DNA from: Piscicola geometra
Taxonomy: Eukaryota > Annelida > Clitellata > Hirudinida > Piscicolidae
DNA length: 64,000 nt
Direction: 5' to 3'
Assembly (NCBI GenBank): GCA_943735955.1
Contig: OX030957.1
Span: 8,936,844-9,000,843, forward strand
Within the stretch, counting starts at the first letter, position 1. Each line of letters opens with the position of its first letter. The notes below the pieces were generated by a model that worked only from the letters and a program-made list of their open reading frames with translations, was not told the origin of the DNA and ran no database searches. The position numbers and the translations under genes are program-made. Shown here piece by piece: positions 12,601 to 22,319 of the stretch.

Positions 12601-13819
12601 TCAAACAACATTATTATGTGTTATATAAACATCCATATAGTTAAAATATTGTATAAAATCAAGTCCGTTTTGAACCAGGTTATTTAAAACACCGTCCATA
12701 AAACCACCCATACTAACTTTGACTTGTTAGCAAAGGCATTCGCTGCAAAGAGAGCAGCCTTTACTTCAATCTTGTCATTAGAGTCGAGGCTGGTGATGAT
12801 GCTGTGTTGCACAGACTTGTCGTCTGCTATCACCCCTACCATGCTGCCCAACATGCTGACGTGGGTGGGAGAAGTGGATGCAGTAGCAAGTGGTATGTTC
12901 AGAAGAGAAGAATAATTTTAAAATAATATTAATATAAAAATAGAACTTCAAAGATAATATTGATTTAGATGGACTTTATAATCCTATATTATAGAAAAAG
13001 GCCAGTGTTTGAGTAGTGATTATGTGTGGTAGCCTATAGAATACATCATAAGCATATCACTACTACACATTCACTCTTCTACCCCTCTTACAACATCACC
13101 AATTAAGGGCCACTACCAAATCACCAGACTAATACAGACAAAACAACACTGTGTCAAATCTAGACACAGTCACTAAAAATCCTGACGACACATTCATCAT
13201 CATCACCACCACCACCATCATCATCACCAATAACACTACCCACTTGAGTGTTAGAGCACGTGCAACTGGGTCATTGGAGTGCATGACTGAGTGGATGCAG
13301 CGGACAATCTCGCCCACATTTGAGATCTTCCCCAGGTGCTGGGAACTCTTCTGGGTCACTTGGATGATGCACAGACGAATGTAGTTGGTGCTAGGGAAGA
13401 ATAGGAAAATGATGGTTATATAAACTACAATTATAGTATTTAAAAATTATAAGCGCCTCCGTTGCTTACCATGGCACTATATAAAAAAAATGTATCATCA
13501 TCATCATCATCAACTCACCCATTTCTAAAAACATTAGCTAGTTTGACGAAGGATGACTTGATCATGACAGGGAATGGATAAGTCTTGAAGAGCTGTGGAT
13601 ATCGAACAATAGCTGAACATTGTTCCCCAATTCTTAATGAGTGCAATCCTAGAAAAAATCAGTTAAAATAAATTTTATACTTCAGACTCTGAAGTTCAGA
13701 GACAATAATTCATATGTAAATTTTAGTGTAATATATTTAATAGATATCTAATAACCTTTATCTAGCTCTGAAAACATATTGTTTGGATCTTTTTCTCGCT
13801 CTAAATAAATTGCTTCCAT
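3771..13819 (-). CDS. INTS7: Integrator complex subunit 7
   Basis: ARM/HEAT-repeat subunit of Integrator, the nuclear complex that cleaves snRNA 3' ends and attenuates paused mRNA transcription. Coding exons on the minus strand, in order: 13756-13819, 13519-13648, 13244-13390, 12718-12855, 12228-12357, 11908-12024, 11519-11641, 11280-11397, 10802-10918, 10117-10220, 9794-9893, 9071-9219, 8576-8722, 7601-7777, 6963-7121, 5782-5885, 5521-5583, 5126-5348, 4754-4852, 4237-4545, 3771-3896. The phases close throughout and give about 947 aa (human 962). Landmarks: MFSELDKGLHSLRIGEQC, HSNDPVARALTL, KVARQASRHGHHDV, LPPPAIASSLALTTG, SSFDADKATL, RYFYQKLQRTDIK, GDYFSHKFLLYFPTPG. Starting at 13819 places ELDKG as in the family. 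The stretch across exons 11-12 is about 25 residues shorter than human. Exon 18 has an Asp-rich insertion. The starts of exons 10 and 12 and the end of exon 11 are the least certain. Confidence 0.95.
4870..4950. repeat. (ATC)n trinucleotide repeat in an INTS7 intron
   Basis: Imperfect ATC/GAT repeat in the intron between exons 18 and 19. It starts about 20 bp upstream of the exon 19 acceptor. Confidence 0.85.
5598..5755. repeat. (TTG)n/GTTGTGGTG-type repeat in an INTS7 intron
   Basis: GTTGTTGTGGTGTT-type low-complexity DNA fills the intron between exons 16 and 17. The transcribed strand is CAA/CAC-rich right up to the exon 17 acceptor. Confidence 0.75.
6251..6916. mobile_element. hAT-type non-autonomous element with a perfect 8-bp target duplication
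   Basis: Both ends carry the perfect 15-bp inverted repeat CAGTGTTATTTTCGT. They are flanked by the identical 8-bp direct repeat CACCACAC at 6243-6250 and 6917-6924, the hallmark of hAT transposition. The 666-bp interior is AT-rich with sub-repeats of the type TAGTTTTTATTTTCGTTTT and has no transposase frame. It lies in the INTS7 intron between exons 15 and 16, about 40 bp from the donor of exon 15. The intact target duplication suggests a fairly recent insertion. Confidence 0.92.
7390..7580. repeat. (GATGATGATAAT)n array in an INTS7 intron
   Basis: GAT/AAT trinucleotide array of about 190 bp in the intron between exons 14 and 15. It comes close to the donor of exon 14 (boundary at 7601). 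Confidence 0.9.
7780..8190. repeat. (GTA)n array abutting the INTS7 exon 14 acceptor
   Basis: AGT/GGT trinucleotide array of about 400 bp. On the transcribed strand it reads TAC/CAC and runs straight into the acceptor CAG at 7778-7780, so it supplies the polypyrimidine tract. Confidence 0.9.
8228..8400 (+). mobile_element. Retroelement 3' tail fragment with a decayed TTGTA tail and a 10-bp tandem repeat
   Basis: It begins with TTGGGTTTACGCCACCTTG, the same 3'-end motif as in the LINE tail at 18001-18050 and in several SINE tails. TTGTATTGTATTTTG follows, then about eight imperfect copies of the 10-mer AATTGTAATG. It looks like the 3' end of a retroposon whose simple tail has expanded. Confidence 0.6.
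8755..9022. repeat. 37-bp G-rich minisatellite in an INTS7 intron
   Basis: About 7.5 tandem copies of a roughly 37-bp unit starting AAGTGGTGGTGGGG and ending in GGTAGGTAG-type sequence, with unit lengths of 32-37 bp. It lies between exons 12 and 13. Confidence 0.88.
9283..9600 (-). mobile_element. Retroelement tail with an expanded (ATACA)n/(TTGTA)n microsatellite
   Basis: In reverse orientation the conserved tail (GTTCGGGTTTACGCCACG on the minus strand, about 9558-9580) is followed by ATAATACTCTTCGTTG and then by a long TGTAT pentanucleotide array (9283-9540). The array starts exactly where the simple 3' tail of the retroposon should be, so the microsatellite is probably seeded by the insertion. 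Confidence 0.65.
9633..9687. repeat. (GAT)n repeat
   Basis: Pure ATG/GAT trinucleotide run in the INTS7 intron between exons 11 and 12. Confidence 0.85.
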
Positions 13820-14500
13820 TTTGGTTAGAAGTTATTATTTGATGTTTTATTTGCAAAGCCAGAATTCAGTAAAAATCTTCAGCTATTATCGCTTGTAAAC
13901 ATACTAAAAATAAGAACTTTAGAGTCAGCATTAGGGTTTTTTTTATTATTTTTTCTTTGATTATTACAAATTAAATTATTATTTAAATATTTTAGTGTAT
14001 AATTCATGTCTAATTTAACCTTTTCAAATTTAATTTTTTTGTCGATTAAAATAAAACACGTAAATATTAAGAGTTTTCACATTGAAAAAAAAATAAAAAA
14101 ACTGTATTTCATGATTAACAGGGGTCCGAGTGAACTTTTTTTGAGCCCCCAAAAAAGCATCACTCAAAAAAAATATTAAGTTTTTTTATATGTAGAATAA
14201 AATTATTTTGTTTGTTGAATATATTTATTAAATTTTCAATACTAAATGTTTATTTAGTTTCGCAAACATGTTGATTTGTAATTTACTAAATATATAGCGT
14301 CTCAACTGACACTAGAATTTGCTTTAAGCCCAAATATTTGAAAGTTTAAAGTTTTGTTTCATTCTTGTTTTATAAATTCTATAAATATTTAATAAAATTC
14401 AAGTAATGTATACTACTATGAAAATTACATGACGTTTTTTCGGTTAAAAATTGATTTTACACTTTTGAGTCAAAATAAATAAAAATTGTGAAATTTCTAG
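13820..14500. promoter_or_regulatory. Shared divergent promoter region of INTS7 and ANAPC13
   Basis: The two start codons point away from each other across 681 bp of AT-rich DNA. No TATA box or other factor site was firmly recognised. The role as a bidirectional promoter is inferred from the gene arrangement only; UTRs and possible non-coding first exons are not resolved. Confidence 0.5.
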
Positions 14501-14849
14501 ATGGACAGCAAGGTTATTCGCAGGAGGTATTTGATCGACCAGGTTGATGTTTAAGCTTTGAAAGAATTTATCAGCAATTTGTTACAAATTGTTTGTTTAA
14601 GGTCATTTTCATCAAATTCCGATATTTCTATCACTTTATAATAAAATTCATCTGCCAAAAAAGGTGGACCCAGAATGGCTAACGGATACTATTCCATTTG
14701 ATGACATTCTGGTTCCTGTGATGGAACTTCCTGAATTAGAGTGTGAGAATGGCAATGGGCAAGAGACGTTGAGAGAGCAGGAACAAAAGTGGACTGATCT
14801 TGCTCTTAACCACCTCAATGATCCCACATCAACTTCACCTCCTAAATGA
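14501..14849 (+). CDS. ANAPC13: Anaphase-promoting complex subunit 13
   Basis: Small APC/C subunit that helps keep TPR subunits assembled in the cell-cycle E3 ubiquitin ligase. Two exons, 14501-14542 and 14664-14849, are joined in phase 0 across a 121-bp GT-AG intron and give 75 aa (human 74). Landmarks shared with the family are the MDS start, LID, then the acidic core TIPFDDILVPVMELPELE and the C-terminal REQEQKWTDLALNHLND. The match spans the whole protein, so both the start and the exon join are well supported. Exon 2 alone looks like a 61-aa frame starting at an internal GTG, which is not the true start. AATAAA at 14856-14861 follows the stop. Confidence 0.95.
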
Positions 14850-14855
14850 CAATTA

Positions 14856-14861
14856 AATAAA
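14856..14861 (+). terminator. Poly(A) signal of ANAPC13
   Basis: AATAAA seven bases after the TGA stop codon. Confidence 0.6.
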
Positions 14862-14881
14862 CTTCATTGTTGGACTTTATT

Positions 14882-14965
14882 AAGAATAAAATACAATACA
14901 ATAAAGAATTTTATTAACATGGCGTAAACCCAGAGAGCTTCAAGACCAATGGAATAAATTTTGGG
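14882..14965 (-). mobile_element. Retroelement 3' tail fragment, reverse orientation
   Basis: The minus strand reads GGGTTTACGCCATGTTAAT followed by a short TTGTATTGTAT tail, the same 3'-end motif as elsewhere in the window. It lies just downstream of ANAPC13. Confidence 0.6.
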
Positions 14966-15269
14966 AAAAACATGTTTGATGGAGTTAGCAGTGATGGGCA
15001 CTTTTGAGTAGTTGAACTTTTAGAGCTTAACTACTTTTCAGTAGTTGAAGTAGTTCACTACATTTCAACTACTTTTCCTGAAAGTTTAGCATATATTATA
15101 TCGACACTGGCTGTAATACTTAACAATCAATACCTTACTGTTATATTTATATTACTGTTTATGTCTCAATAGGTAAGACAGAGGAGACAAATATAATTGT
15201 CACTAATAACACTGTGTAATTTTCTTGATATCAGAACAGTCAACACAAAAACAATGGAAGTATTAACTC

Positions 15270-15273
<4 letters not shown>

Positions 15274-15355
<82 letters not shown>
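15274..15355. repeat. (TA)n microsatellite
   Basis: About 40 uninterrupted TA units inside the hAT remnant. Confidence 0.97.
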
Positions 15356-15357
<2 letters not shown>

Positions 15358-15534
15358 GTATTTACTGCTTAATTGCTGCTGGTATTCAAGTACTATGTAC
15401 TGGCTAGGATAACTAAGGGGTACAAATATTGATATCTTCAAAACTCTTTTGATTACGGTAAAATGGCCAGTTTAAAACAGTTTTATAACACAAAGAAAAA
15501 TAAAAGACAGTTTTATAAGTTTTACACTATAGCG

Positions 15535-15771
15535 TTACTCTTTAATAACGACCTCAGCTTTGGTTACTAGCCTTAAGAAGACAAGTTTTTCAAGCATGCT
15601 GTCAGAAAGTTTACAACGCCTTGGAACCAGAATTGGTCCAGCAGCACTGAACAACCTTTCGACTGCAGCACTACTGGGCAAGGATGCATTAAATTTCAGA
15701 AAGGCATTACACAGTCGAGGAAATTTAAATATAACTTTTAGTTCAGTGTTATCACTAGAACTCCACAACAA
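15535..15771 (-). pseudogene. hAT transposase C-terminal dimerisation domain fragment
   Basis: This 78-residue frame contains FNASLPSSAAVERLFSAAG followed by RRCKLSDSMLEKLVFLR, the characteristic C-terminal hAT dimerisation domain (A-x-x-E-R-x-F-S). No BED finger or catalytic core is found upstream within the element, so it is a truncated relic, probably not functional. The frame itself is intact, which suggests limited decay or short-lived constraint. Confidence 0.9.
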
Positions 15772-16048
15772 TGTTTACACGTTGCGACGAAATTTTTTTC
15801 GTCAGATTTAATACTTGGGTTTTTAAAATTTTCTTTTACTACTGCTGAATTCATGATGCAATACTAGTCGAAAACTAGCAAGGGCCAAACTAACAGTTTA
15901 TTTTAATTATTTTTATTTCAATAAACGATTTTTTTACCATTGAATTTCCCAATGATGGGCACTTCAACTGATATTTTAAAATGTGGATTTTTTAGACAAA
16001 ATTATCTTTTAACTACTTTGAGTCTTTAACTACTTTTGAGTAGTTAAA

Positions 16049-16212
16049 CTATGGTGAATGGTTAGCTGAGTCGGCAACGTCCTAGGTTCATGTTTTAAAT
16101 AATGCCCTAGCAACCCAAAGGCGCAAATGAAAATATGCAGCCTAAGTGGCCTCGCAGCCCGTTCGGGTTATACGCCACTATAATAATGCTCGTCATTATT
16201 ATTATTATTACT
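16049..16212 (+). mobile_element. SINE, family B, inserted in the hAT remnant
   Basis: It begins near ATGGTGAATGGTTAGCTGAG, has a B-box-like CCTAGGTTCATG, and ends in the conserved tail CAGCCCGTTCGGGTTATACG with ATAATAATGCTCGTC and an (ATT)n run. A related reversed copy is at 23838-24010. The tail matches the 3' end of the LINE downstream, the usual LINE/SINE partnership. Confidence 0.65.
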
Positions 16213-16512
16213 CTCTAACTACTGACTCTAGTAGCTAAACTTTTTGCCTTAACTACTTTTTAGTAGTTAAACTAGGTAGTTAACTACTGCCCATTATTGA
16301 GAGTGAGTATGCAAAGTTTAATAGACAGTCTGAAATCATTCTTGTTAATTTACGAATAGAAGTGAATGCAGGTATGAGAGACATTGAACTTTATTTTATC
16401 ACTGGTGCTTTGAATTGAAAGTTAATTTCATTGAAATATAAAGTGGAAAAATCAAATAGACAATTTTTAAAAGATAAATTAGAGGTTCATTTTACAGTCA
16501 AGGCAAAAAAAG

Positions 16513-17658
16513 GTGATCTCTGGTCTACATTATCTTCACAAACGAAAACTTGCAGCTTTCGATCTGGTAGATCATGCTACACTGCTCCGAAGACTGCACA
16601 TCTCCTATGGTTTCTCTGACTCTGCGTTAGAATGGTTTAGGGACTACTTAAATGACAGATGTTTTGACATCCGCTGTAGTGGGACAAAATCGACAATGTC
16701 GGTTTCCGCTGTAGGAGTCCCCCAAGGTTCAGTTCTTGGTCCTTTACTGTTCTCTTTGTACACTGGAGATTTGGAAAGAATAGCAGCTAGACATGAGCTC
16801 GCTTTTCATCAGTACGCTGATGACACCCAGATTTACGGTCATTGCATTAAAGGTCATCAGGCTGACCTGCAAGCAAGGGTGTCATCATGCATTGATGAAA
16901 TTGCTGCTTGGATGGGTGCCAATCAACTGAAACTTAACTCCAGCAAAACTGAAGTTATCTGGCTCTCATCCCGTCGAAACTCTACTCACACTCCCAAAGA
17001 TCCAGTTCGCATTTGTCAGAACGAGATAATTCCTTCCGATAGTGTCAGAAACCTAGGTGTTTATCTCGACAAAGACCTCACCATGACGACACACATCAAT
17101 AAGATGACTCAAACCTGCTTTGCTTCTTTACGCCAAATACGATCCATAAGATGGTTATTGACAAAGGACTCACTGAGAACATTGGCTTCTGCTTTGGTTC
17201 TCAGTCGAATTGACTATGGCAATATCATTCTTACTGGGTTGCCAATGACGCAGCTGCAGAAAATTCAGTCTATAATCAACACCACAGCTAGGCTCATAAC
17301 AGGTGCTAGAAAGTATGATCACATCAGCCCTGTTCTCAAAGAGCTTCACTGGCTTCGTGTTGAAAATAGAATTGAATACAAAAACATCTTGTTAATGCAC
17401 AAGTGTCTGTCTAATGAGTGCCCAGATTATTTGTCGAGTAGCATTGTCATGAGAGCAAGTCTTCCCCAGAGGGAAAGACTCAGGTCTGCTAGGTCAAGAG
17501 ATGTAGTTCCACAGAGCTACAAACTCAAGTATGCAGGTGCAAGAAGCTTTTTTGTTGCAGCGCCGACTCTTTGGAATAGTCTTCCCAATAGACTCAAATC
17601 CCCGAGCTCGACCGCGACATTCAGCCGTTCCCTGAAAACGTACTTGTTCGACCGATAA
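16513..17658 (+). pseudogene. 5'-truncated non-LTR retrotransposon reverse transcriptase (CR1/L2/jockey-like)
   Basis: An open frame of about 381 codons covers the second half of a LINE reverse transcriptase. It enters at motif A (LAAFDLVDHATLLRRL) and has the motif B region GVPQGSVLGPLLFSLYTGDL and the catalytic box YADDTQIY. A thumb and C-terminal region follows, ending in LWNSLPNRLKSPSSTATFSR. The endonuclease, fingers and first part of the palm are missing, as expected of 5' truncation during target-primed reverse transcription. The frame is undamaged, so the insertion is young. The 5' breakpoint is near 16550; codons before it are chance extension. The clade assignment is by motif style only. 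Confidence 0.9.
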
Positions 17659-18055
17659 CAATAACTTATAAATTAACTGCTCATTTTTCATTAATAAATT
17701 TCTTGCTTCCCAATATCATTCTTTTTTATATTTATACTAATGGTCAATAATAATTGTAAAATATTTTCTTACATTTTCTTAAATTTATTGTTATTATCAT
17801 TTCACTTTCAATCTTTAAAAAAAAAAAATTTGTTTATTTAAAAAAAATAAATATATATATATATGTTTATATATGTGCATATGTATGTATATATATATAT
17901 ATATGATTTTATTGTTAAATTTCAATAACTTACTTTTCCTATACTTTCCATTTATTCATCTATCATTAATATTATTATCAAATTTTCCATAACCAAGTGG
18001 TCTTGAAGCCCGTCCGGGTTTACGCCACGTTAATAATACTCGTCGTTGTATTTGG
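17659..18055 (+). mobile_element. Probable 3' UTR and tail of the LINE
   Basis: AT-rich sequence with TATATATG runs, then TCTTGAAGCCCGTCCGGGTT and TACGCCACGTTAATAATACT ending in CGTCGTTGTATTTGG. The last part is the motif shared by SINE tails in this window. It could instead be a separate SINE fragment inserted behind the LINE. Confidence 0.55.
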
Positions 18056-19205
18056 TGTTTCATCATGAAACACCCCTATCATAGGACAATTATATACTCC
18101 ATTTAAATTTATTTAAGACTGCCTGCATACAAAAAATAAGATATATGATGTTAACCATTTTTTTCATGAACGTCGAATTAACTAAACAAATTTTTATAGG
18201 CGGCTTCTTGATAAAGTCCGTTTATTCTTGACACCATGGCTTTATATTGAAAATACGTCTCGAAAGTAATTAATTCAGACCACACGGCATTAAGACACAA
18301 TTGATGGATACAGGTTTCATGACGTAAAGGTTTAACCTCTTGACTTCTAACTTTTTTTCACAAAAATCTATTTCACAATAACAGACATAAATCAAAGTCA
18401 AAGGTTGCAGAAAGATGAAAGTCTCTGATGTTGGCCTATATAACAAAAAAACTAGTGAACAGTTGAGAAAAACAAATGTTTCATCAACATCCCCATCTTC
18501 ATGATCATAATCAAGAGGAATGGATGGATCCGAGTATTTGAGATCCGTGGATATGAATCAGAATCTTGATAATGGATCCAACGGATCCGAATCGAATGCA
18601 AGTAGCAAGCATAAGAAATGAATTAAATGTTTATAATAATTAAAAGAATGTAAAATATATTTATAAGATTTCTTAACGTAACGCATCCATTATTCATATA
18701 AATATGAGTAGTGGAGACCGGGGCAAGATGACAAATGTCTTATATTTTCAGTTTCTCACTAGTTAAGAGCATGATACGAACACTACTGGCTTGCCTACCT
18801 CTCTTTCGTTAAATAATAGTATGTAAACGCTGAAATTACTATTTTTGTTTTAGTTGTGAAGCTTTGATTGTTTTCCGCGGTCACGTTATAACTTTTATGC
18901 ACGTTTAAATAAGCTCTGCTGCAGAAATAGGTAATATATTTCGTTCGAAAAAATATTTTGTTGTAGTTTATTTATAATACTACCTATTAACATAAATTGT
19001 TGTCTATTAGTTGACTTCCTACATTGCAATAAGATAGCGGACCTTGACCATTTTTCATTCCCGGTCCCTTCCCAGTCCCAAAATTTTTTTTCCGTTTCGT
19101 TTCGTTCCCGATGGTCATCAGAATTTTGAGTTCCGTCTCGTCCCGTTCCCGCAAATCAATTCCCGGTCACGACCCGTTCCCGAAACTTTTTGACATGGTC
19201 CCGAC

Positions 19206-20238
19206 CAGTGTTGTTCCAGTTAACTGTAACTGTACCTGAAAGGGTAAATTAACTGAAAAATATGATTCAGTTAACTGTAACTTTAACTGTAACTGTAGTT
19301 CAGTGCATAACTGTAACTGAAATAGAAACTGAAAAACAAGAATACTAACTGAATAGTAACTAAAAAATATCTATTTAAAAAAAGAAAAGCGCTACAAGAT
19401 AAAACATTGGCGGATGCACGTTTTTGAGCAATAATATTATTAATTTATTTTATTCTTTGAGCCCGATAATATTAATTTAGTGTTTTACCTAGTTACTTTA
19501 TTTTCGACCAGTTGAATTATACAAATTTTTATAAAATGTTTAAAGTTAATAGCGGCAGAAAACAAGAGAATGCCGTATGGGCCTATTTAATTTACGAAGC
19601 TTCATGCGACAGAGGCGAATGTCAGGTCTCATAAGAAGATGATAATGATAAGAAGAGATGAAAAAATGCAGTCAAAGACTTTCTGGATAAAATGCAACAA
19701 ATTTAATAAATCACTTGAAATCAAAACATCCAGCGTGTTACGAAAAAATGAAAAAGAAAGAGAAGGATGCCCAGAAAAGTCTTGGAACAAAATAAAAAAT
19801 TGTTGAAGAAGTTAAAAAACAGATAACACTAGAGCAGGCAACCACTCCGAAAAGAAAATGGCACGAGGATTCCCCTGAAGTTTGGATTCGCCAACGACTT
19901 CTGGTAAATATATTTGCAAATACTGGTCTGATAACTTCCTTTCTTAACAAGTTTATGTGGAGAGGGTGTTTTCGGTGTGTGGAGACCTAACTGGAATTGA
20001 AGAAATTTATGAAAATGATCAGCATATATTATGAATAATATATTTATATATCTTTTAAATAATTTGACTTTTAAACAGTTGTTTGGGCTGTAAAATAAAT
20101 AAAAATTCTTTTTTTTCATCTTGATTAACTGTAACTGTAACTTAAAAAAAATAACTGAAACTGAAATAGTAACTAAAAAATTAGAATTAGCATAACTGTA
20201 ACATGAACTTGAACTGAAAAATCCGAACTGGAAAATCA
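19206..20238 (+). mobile_element. Innermost hAT transposon remnant
   Basis: The left end CAGTGTTGTTCCAGTTAACT matches the truncated right end (reverse complement TGATTTTCCAGTT). The flanks GTCCCGAC and TTCCCGAA agree at 6 of 8 positions, an old 8-bp duplication. Subterminal AACTGTAACTG motifs are repeated at both ends. The interior encodes broken transposase pieces (19535-20000). Confidence 0.78.
19535..20000 (+). pseudogene. hAT transposase relic: BED zinc finger plus C-terminal motif
   Basis: Read in more than one frame: MFKVNSGRKQENAVWAYL with a CxxxxC-like CDRGEC, then NLINHLKSKHPACYEKM, which is the second half of a BED zinc finger. After an internal deletion comes YVERVFSVCGDLTG, the hAT C-terminal dimerisation motif. 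Stops and frameshifts separate the parts and the catalytic core is gone. A dead, internally deleted transposase. Confidence 0.85.
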
Positions 20239-22319
20239 TTCCCGAACAGCCTTCCCGAAAATAACATTTTTGTCTTTCCATTAGTTTTCGTTCCCGTGCT
20301 CAACGATCTTGCTAGTCCATACATTTTTTAACATTTTTTTTGAACGTCAAAGAATATTTCATCTGATAGGTTTTCATAATGACTCAATTGTTTTAATATT
20401 TAGACTTTCCATAACAGCTTTAAATGTAATGTTTGAAATTTTGAGATTGACAATGCAATGGTGGCTTAGTTATACATCTCTAATGCATTTAATACTTTTT
20501 AAGTACAGAGTATCAATGAAATAAAGATTTCGATACTCAGGGAATTGCTGAAGAATAATGTTTAAAAAATGTATTGCATCATATACTGATTTCATTTTAA
20601 AATAAATCGAATTAAATCTTGTAGATTATTCTTGTTTGTTTTCTCATGTTCATAAGTACCTTTTGCTTGCTATAAACAAATAAATTATTATAAAAATTAT
20701 GTTAAAATTCAAAGATATTAATTTTAAACAAATTTTTACTGTTTAAAAAAGTAGAGAATTAATTACCCTGTTTTCTTGACGTATTTTACAATATCTTTAG
20801 CATTCTCTATTAATAAAGATATTTGGTTATCTGCTGCCATCAAACACTTTTTTGATAATGCAAAACAGCCCAGCCAAATCATTTCATCAGAATTGTTGAA
20901 AGCCTTTTTTTATACATTTGAACAATTGTTAGTTGTGAGAGTACAAAAGTCTAATGAATGAATACCATATTCCTGGAATCGTAAAATAACATGAGCGCTA
21001 TTGTTCACTTCGCAAAGGGCGTAATACAAATAATTAGAGATTGATTGATTGAATACTTGAAATATTAAAACTTGTTAATATTTATTTTGTATGAATATGT
21101 AAAAAATACATTAAAATAAATTACTATCATTAATTTCTTCAAAAATATTTCTGAATGAGTGATTTACATTAAAAGCAATTTTTGTCAGAACTCTGTCTTA
21201 AAGCTCCCCTTTTTCATGATTGTCTCCAAAATAATGTATGTTGACTCCCAAATGTTTATTTCCAGAAGGTTTATTCCCTTAAATATCAAAGAAAAAACGT
21301 TTAGAACCATTGTTCTGGGATGTTATTAATTTGTTTCAATGCCAGTAACTTGTATTCTCTTTTTTTTCGCTCCCGATTTGAAGGTTGATTCTCGTCCCAA
21401 AAACCTATTCCCGGAAATAGACTTTTCCGGTTCCGATTTATATTTTCATTCCCGTTCCCGCGGGTACTCACTCAGATCTGACCTCTAATGGTAATAAAAA
21501 ACGAAAATGTGTAACTAAGCAGTTCGGGGCAAGATGGTCGGAGCAAGATGACATGCTTGTCATCTTGACTGGTTTTTCAGAATTTACCAAAATAAATATG
21601 ATTATGATACTGGAGCTTTTGGGCTGCGTAATTATTAGTTAATTATTATAAATTAAGAAACTACCGCAAAGAATAAATGCTGTTAATTATAGATAAATAC
21701 AGATGTCTAGATTTCATCTTATTTTCATGATATTAAACTTTATTTTAGTTTATTTGATATCATAAAAATGTAAAAACGTTGTTAGGATTTGGTAAACCAT
21801 GTAAAACACTCAGAATATTAAAATTGTAAACTTTTTTCAGTGTTGTCAATTTAGTAGAGTTGTAAAAAAATAAAATATTTCTTTAGTTATATTTATTTTT
21901 AAAAGTAAATGTTTGTATATTTATTAAAACAAAGGAATGCTCTAACAATTTATGAAAAAAAGTTTGTTATCTTTAAAAACAAAATAACAAAACGACATAA
22001 ATTGTTAACCAGGTCATCTTGCCCCGGTCTCCTCTACGAGTAGTTCACGAGTTTTACAAAAAACAATATTTTTTGAGCCGTTTAAACCGAATCTTTAGTG
22101 TTCGATTTGGTGGATCCGAATCTTTTTCGAATCTGAGAATTCGGAACCGTCGAATTCCTAATAATCAACATCATCCTCATTCTGGCTTATAACTTATTCG
22201 AATTAAGGGGTTTAATGGAGTTTTGGCGACTTCTAGTAGATCTAGCTTCTTTCCAGAACTTTTTAGGACTTTTTATTCTGTTTATACATTCTAATTTCCA
22301 GGGACTGCATATCTTTTGG

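Larger units (their letters stand above)
14989..16299 (-). mobile_element. hAT transposon remnant with TIRs and a degraded 8-bp target duplication
   Basis: The left end is CAGTGATGGGCACTTTTGAG; the reverse complement of the right end is CAATAATGGGCAGTAGTTAA. The flanking 8-mers GGAGTTAG (14981-14988) and AGAGTGAG (16300-16307) match at 6 of 8 positions. The subterminal zones repeat GTAGTTAA-type motifs. Inside are a transposase C-terminus (15535-15771, minus), a (TA)n array and a later SINE insertion (about 16049-16212). An old, internally deleted hAT element. Confidence 0.88.
19035..21487. mobile_element. Third-level element with repeated CCCGTTCCCG-type ends
   Basis: The left part (19040-19205) and right part (21360-21487) are both rich in TTCCCG/GTCCC motifs. 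The termini TAGCGGACC and, reverse complemented, TAGAGGTCA resemble each other weakly. No clear target duplication was found, so the exact ends are uncertain. Confidence 0.5.
18711..22034. mobile_element. TA-target DNA transposon inserted in the outer hAT-like element
   Basis: The left end TA-GTGGAGACCGGGGCAAGATG and the reverse complement of the right end TA-GAGGAGACCGGGGCAAGATG are nearly identical inverted repeats flanked by TA, fitting the Tc1/mariner/pogo group. A further internal pair of CAAGATG motifs facing each other is at 21535-21570. No DDE transposase frame is visible; the interior is itself interrupted by hAT-like elements. Confidence 0.85.
18515..22160. mobile_element. Outermost hAT-like element carrying nested transposons
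   Basis: The perfect 8-bp direct repeat ATAATCAA flanks the element (18507-18514 and 22161-22168). The termini, GAGGAATGGATGGATCCGAG and (reverse complement of the right end) TAGGAATTCGACGGTTCCGA, are imperfect inverted repeats followed by GGATCC/GAATC-rich subterminal DNA. The real element is small, about 320 bp; the rest is later insertions. Confidence 0.78.

Noticed and set aside
19829..20281. 150-codon minus-strand frame
   Set aside because: It lies antisense to the hAT relic and runs through its subterminal repeats and terminus; no domain recognised.
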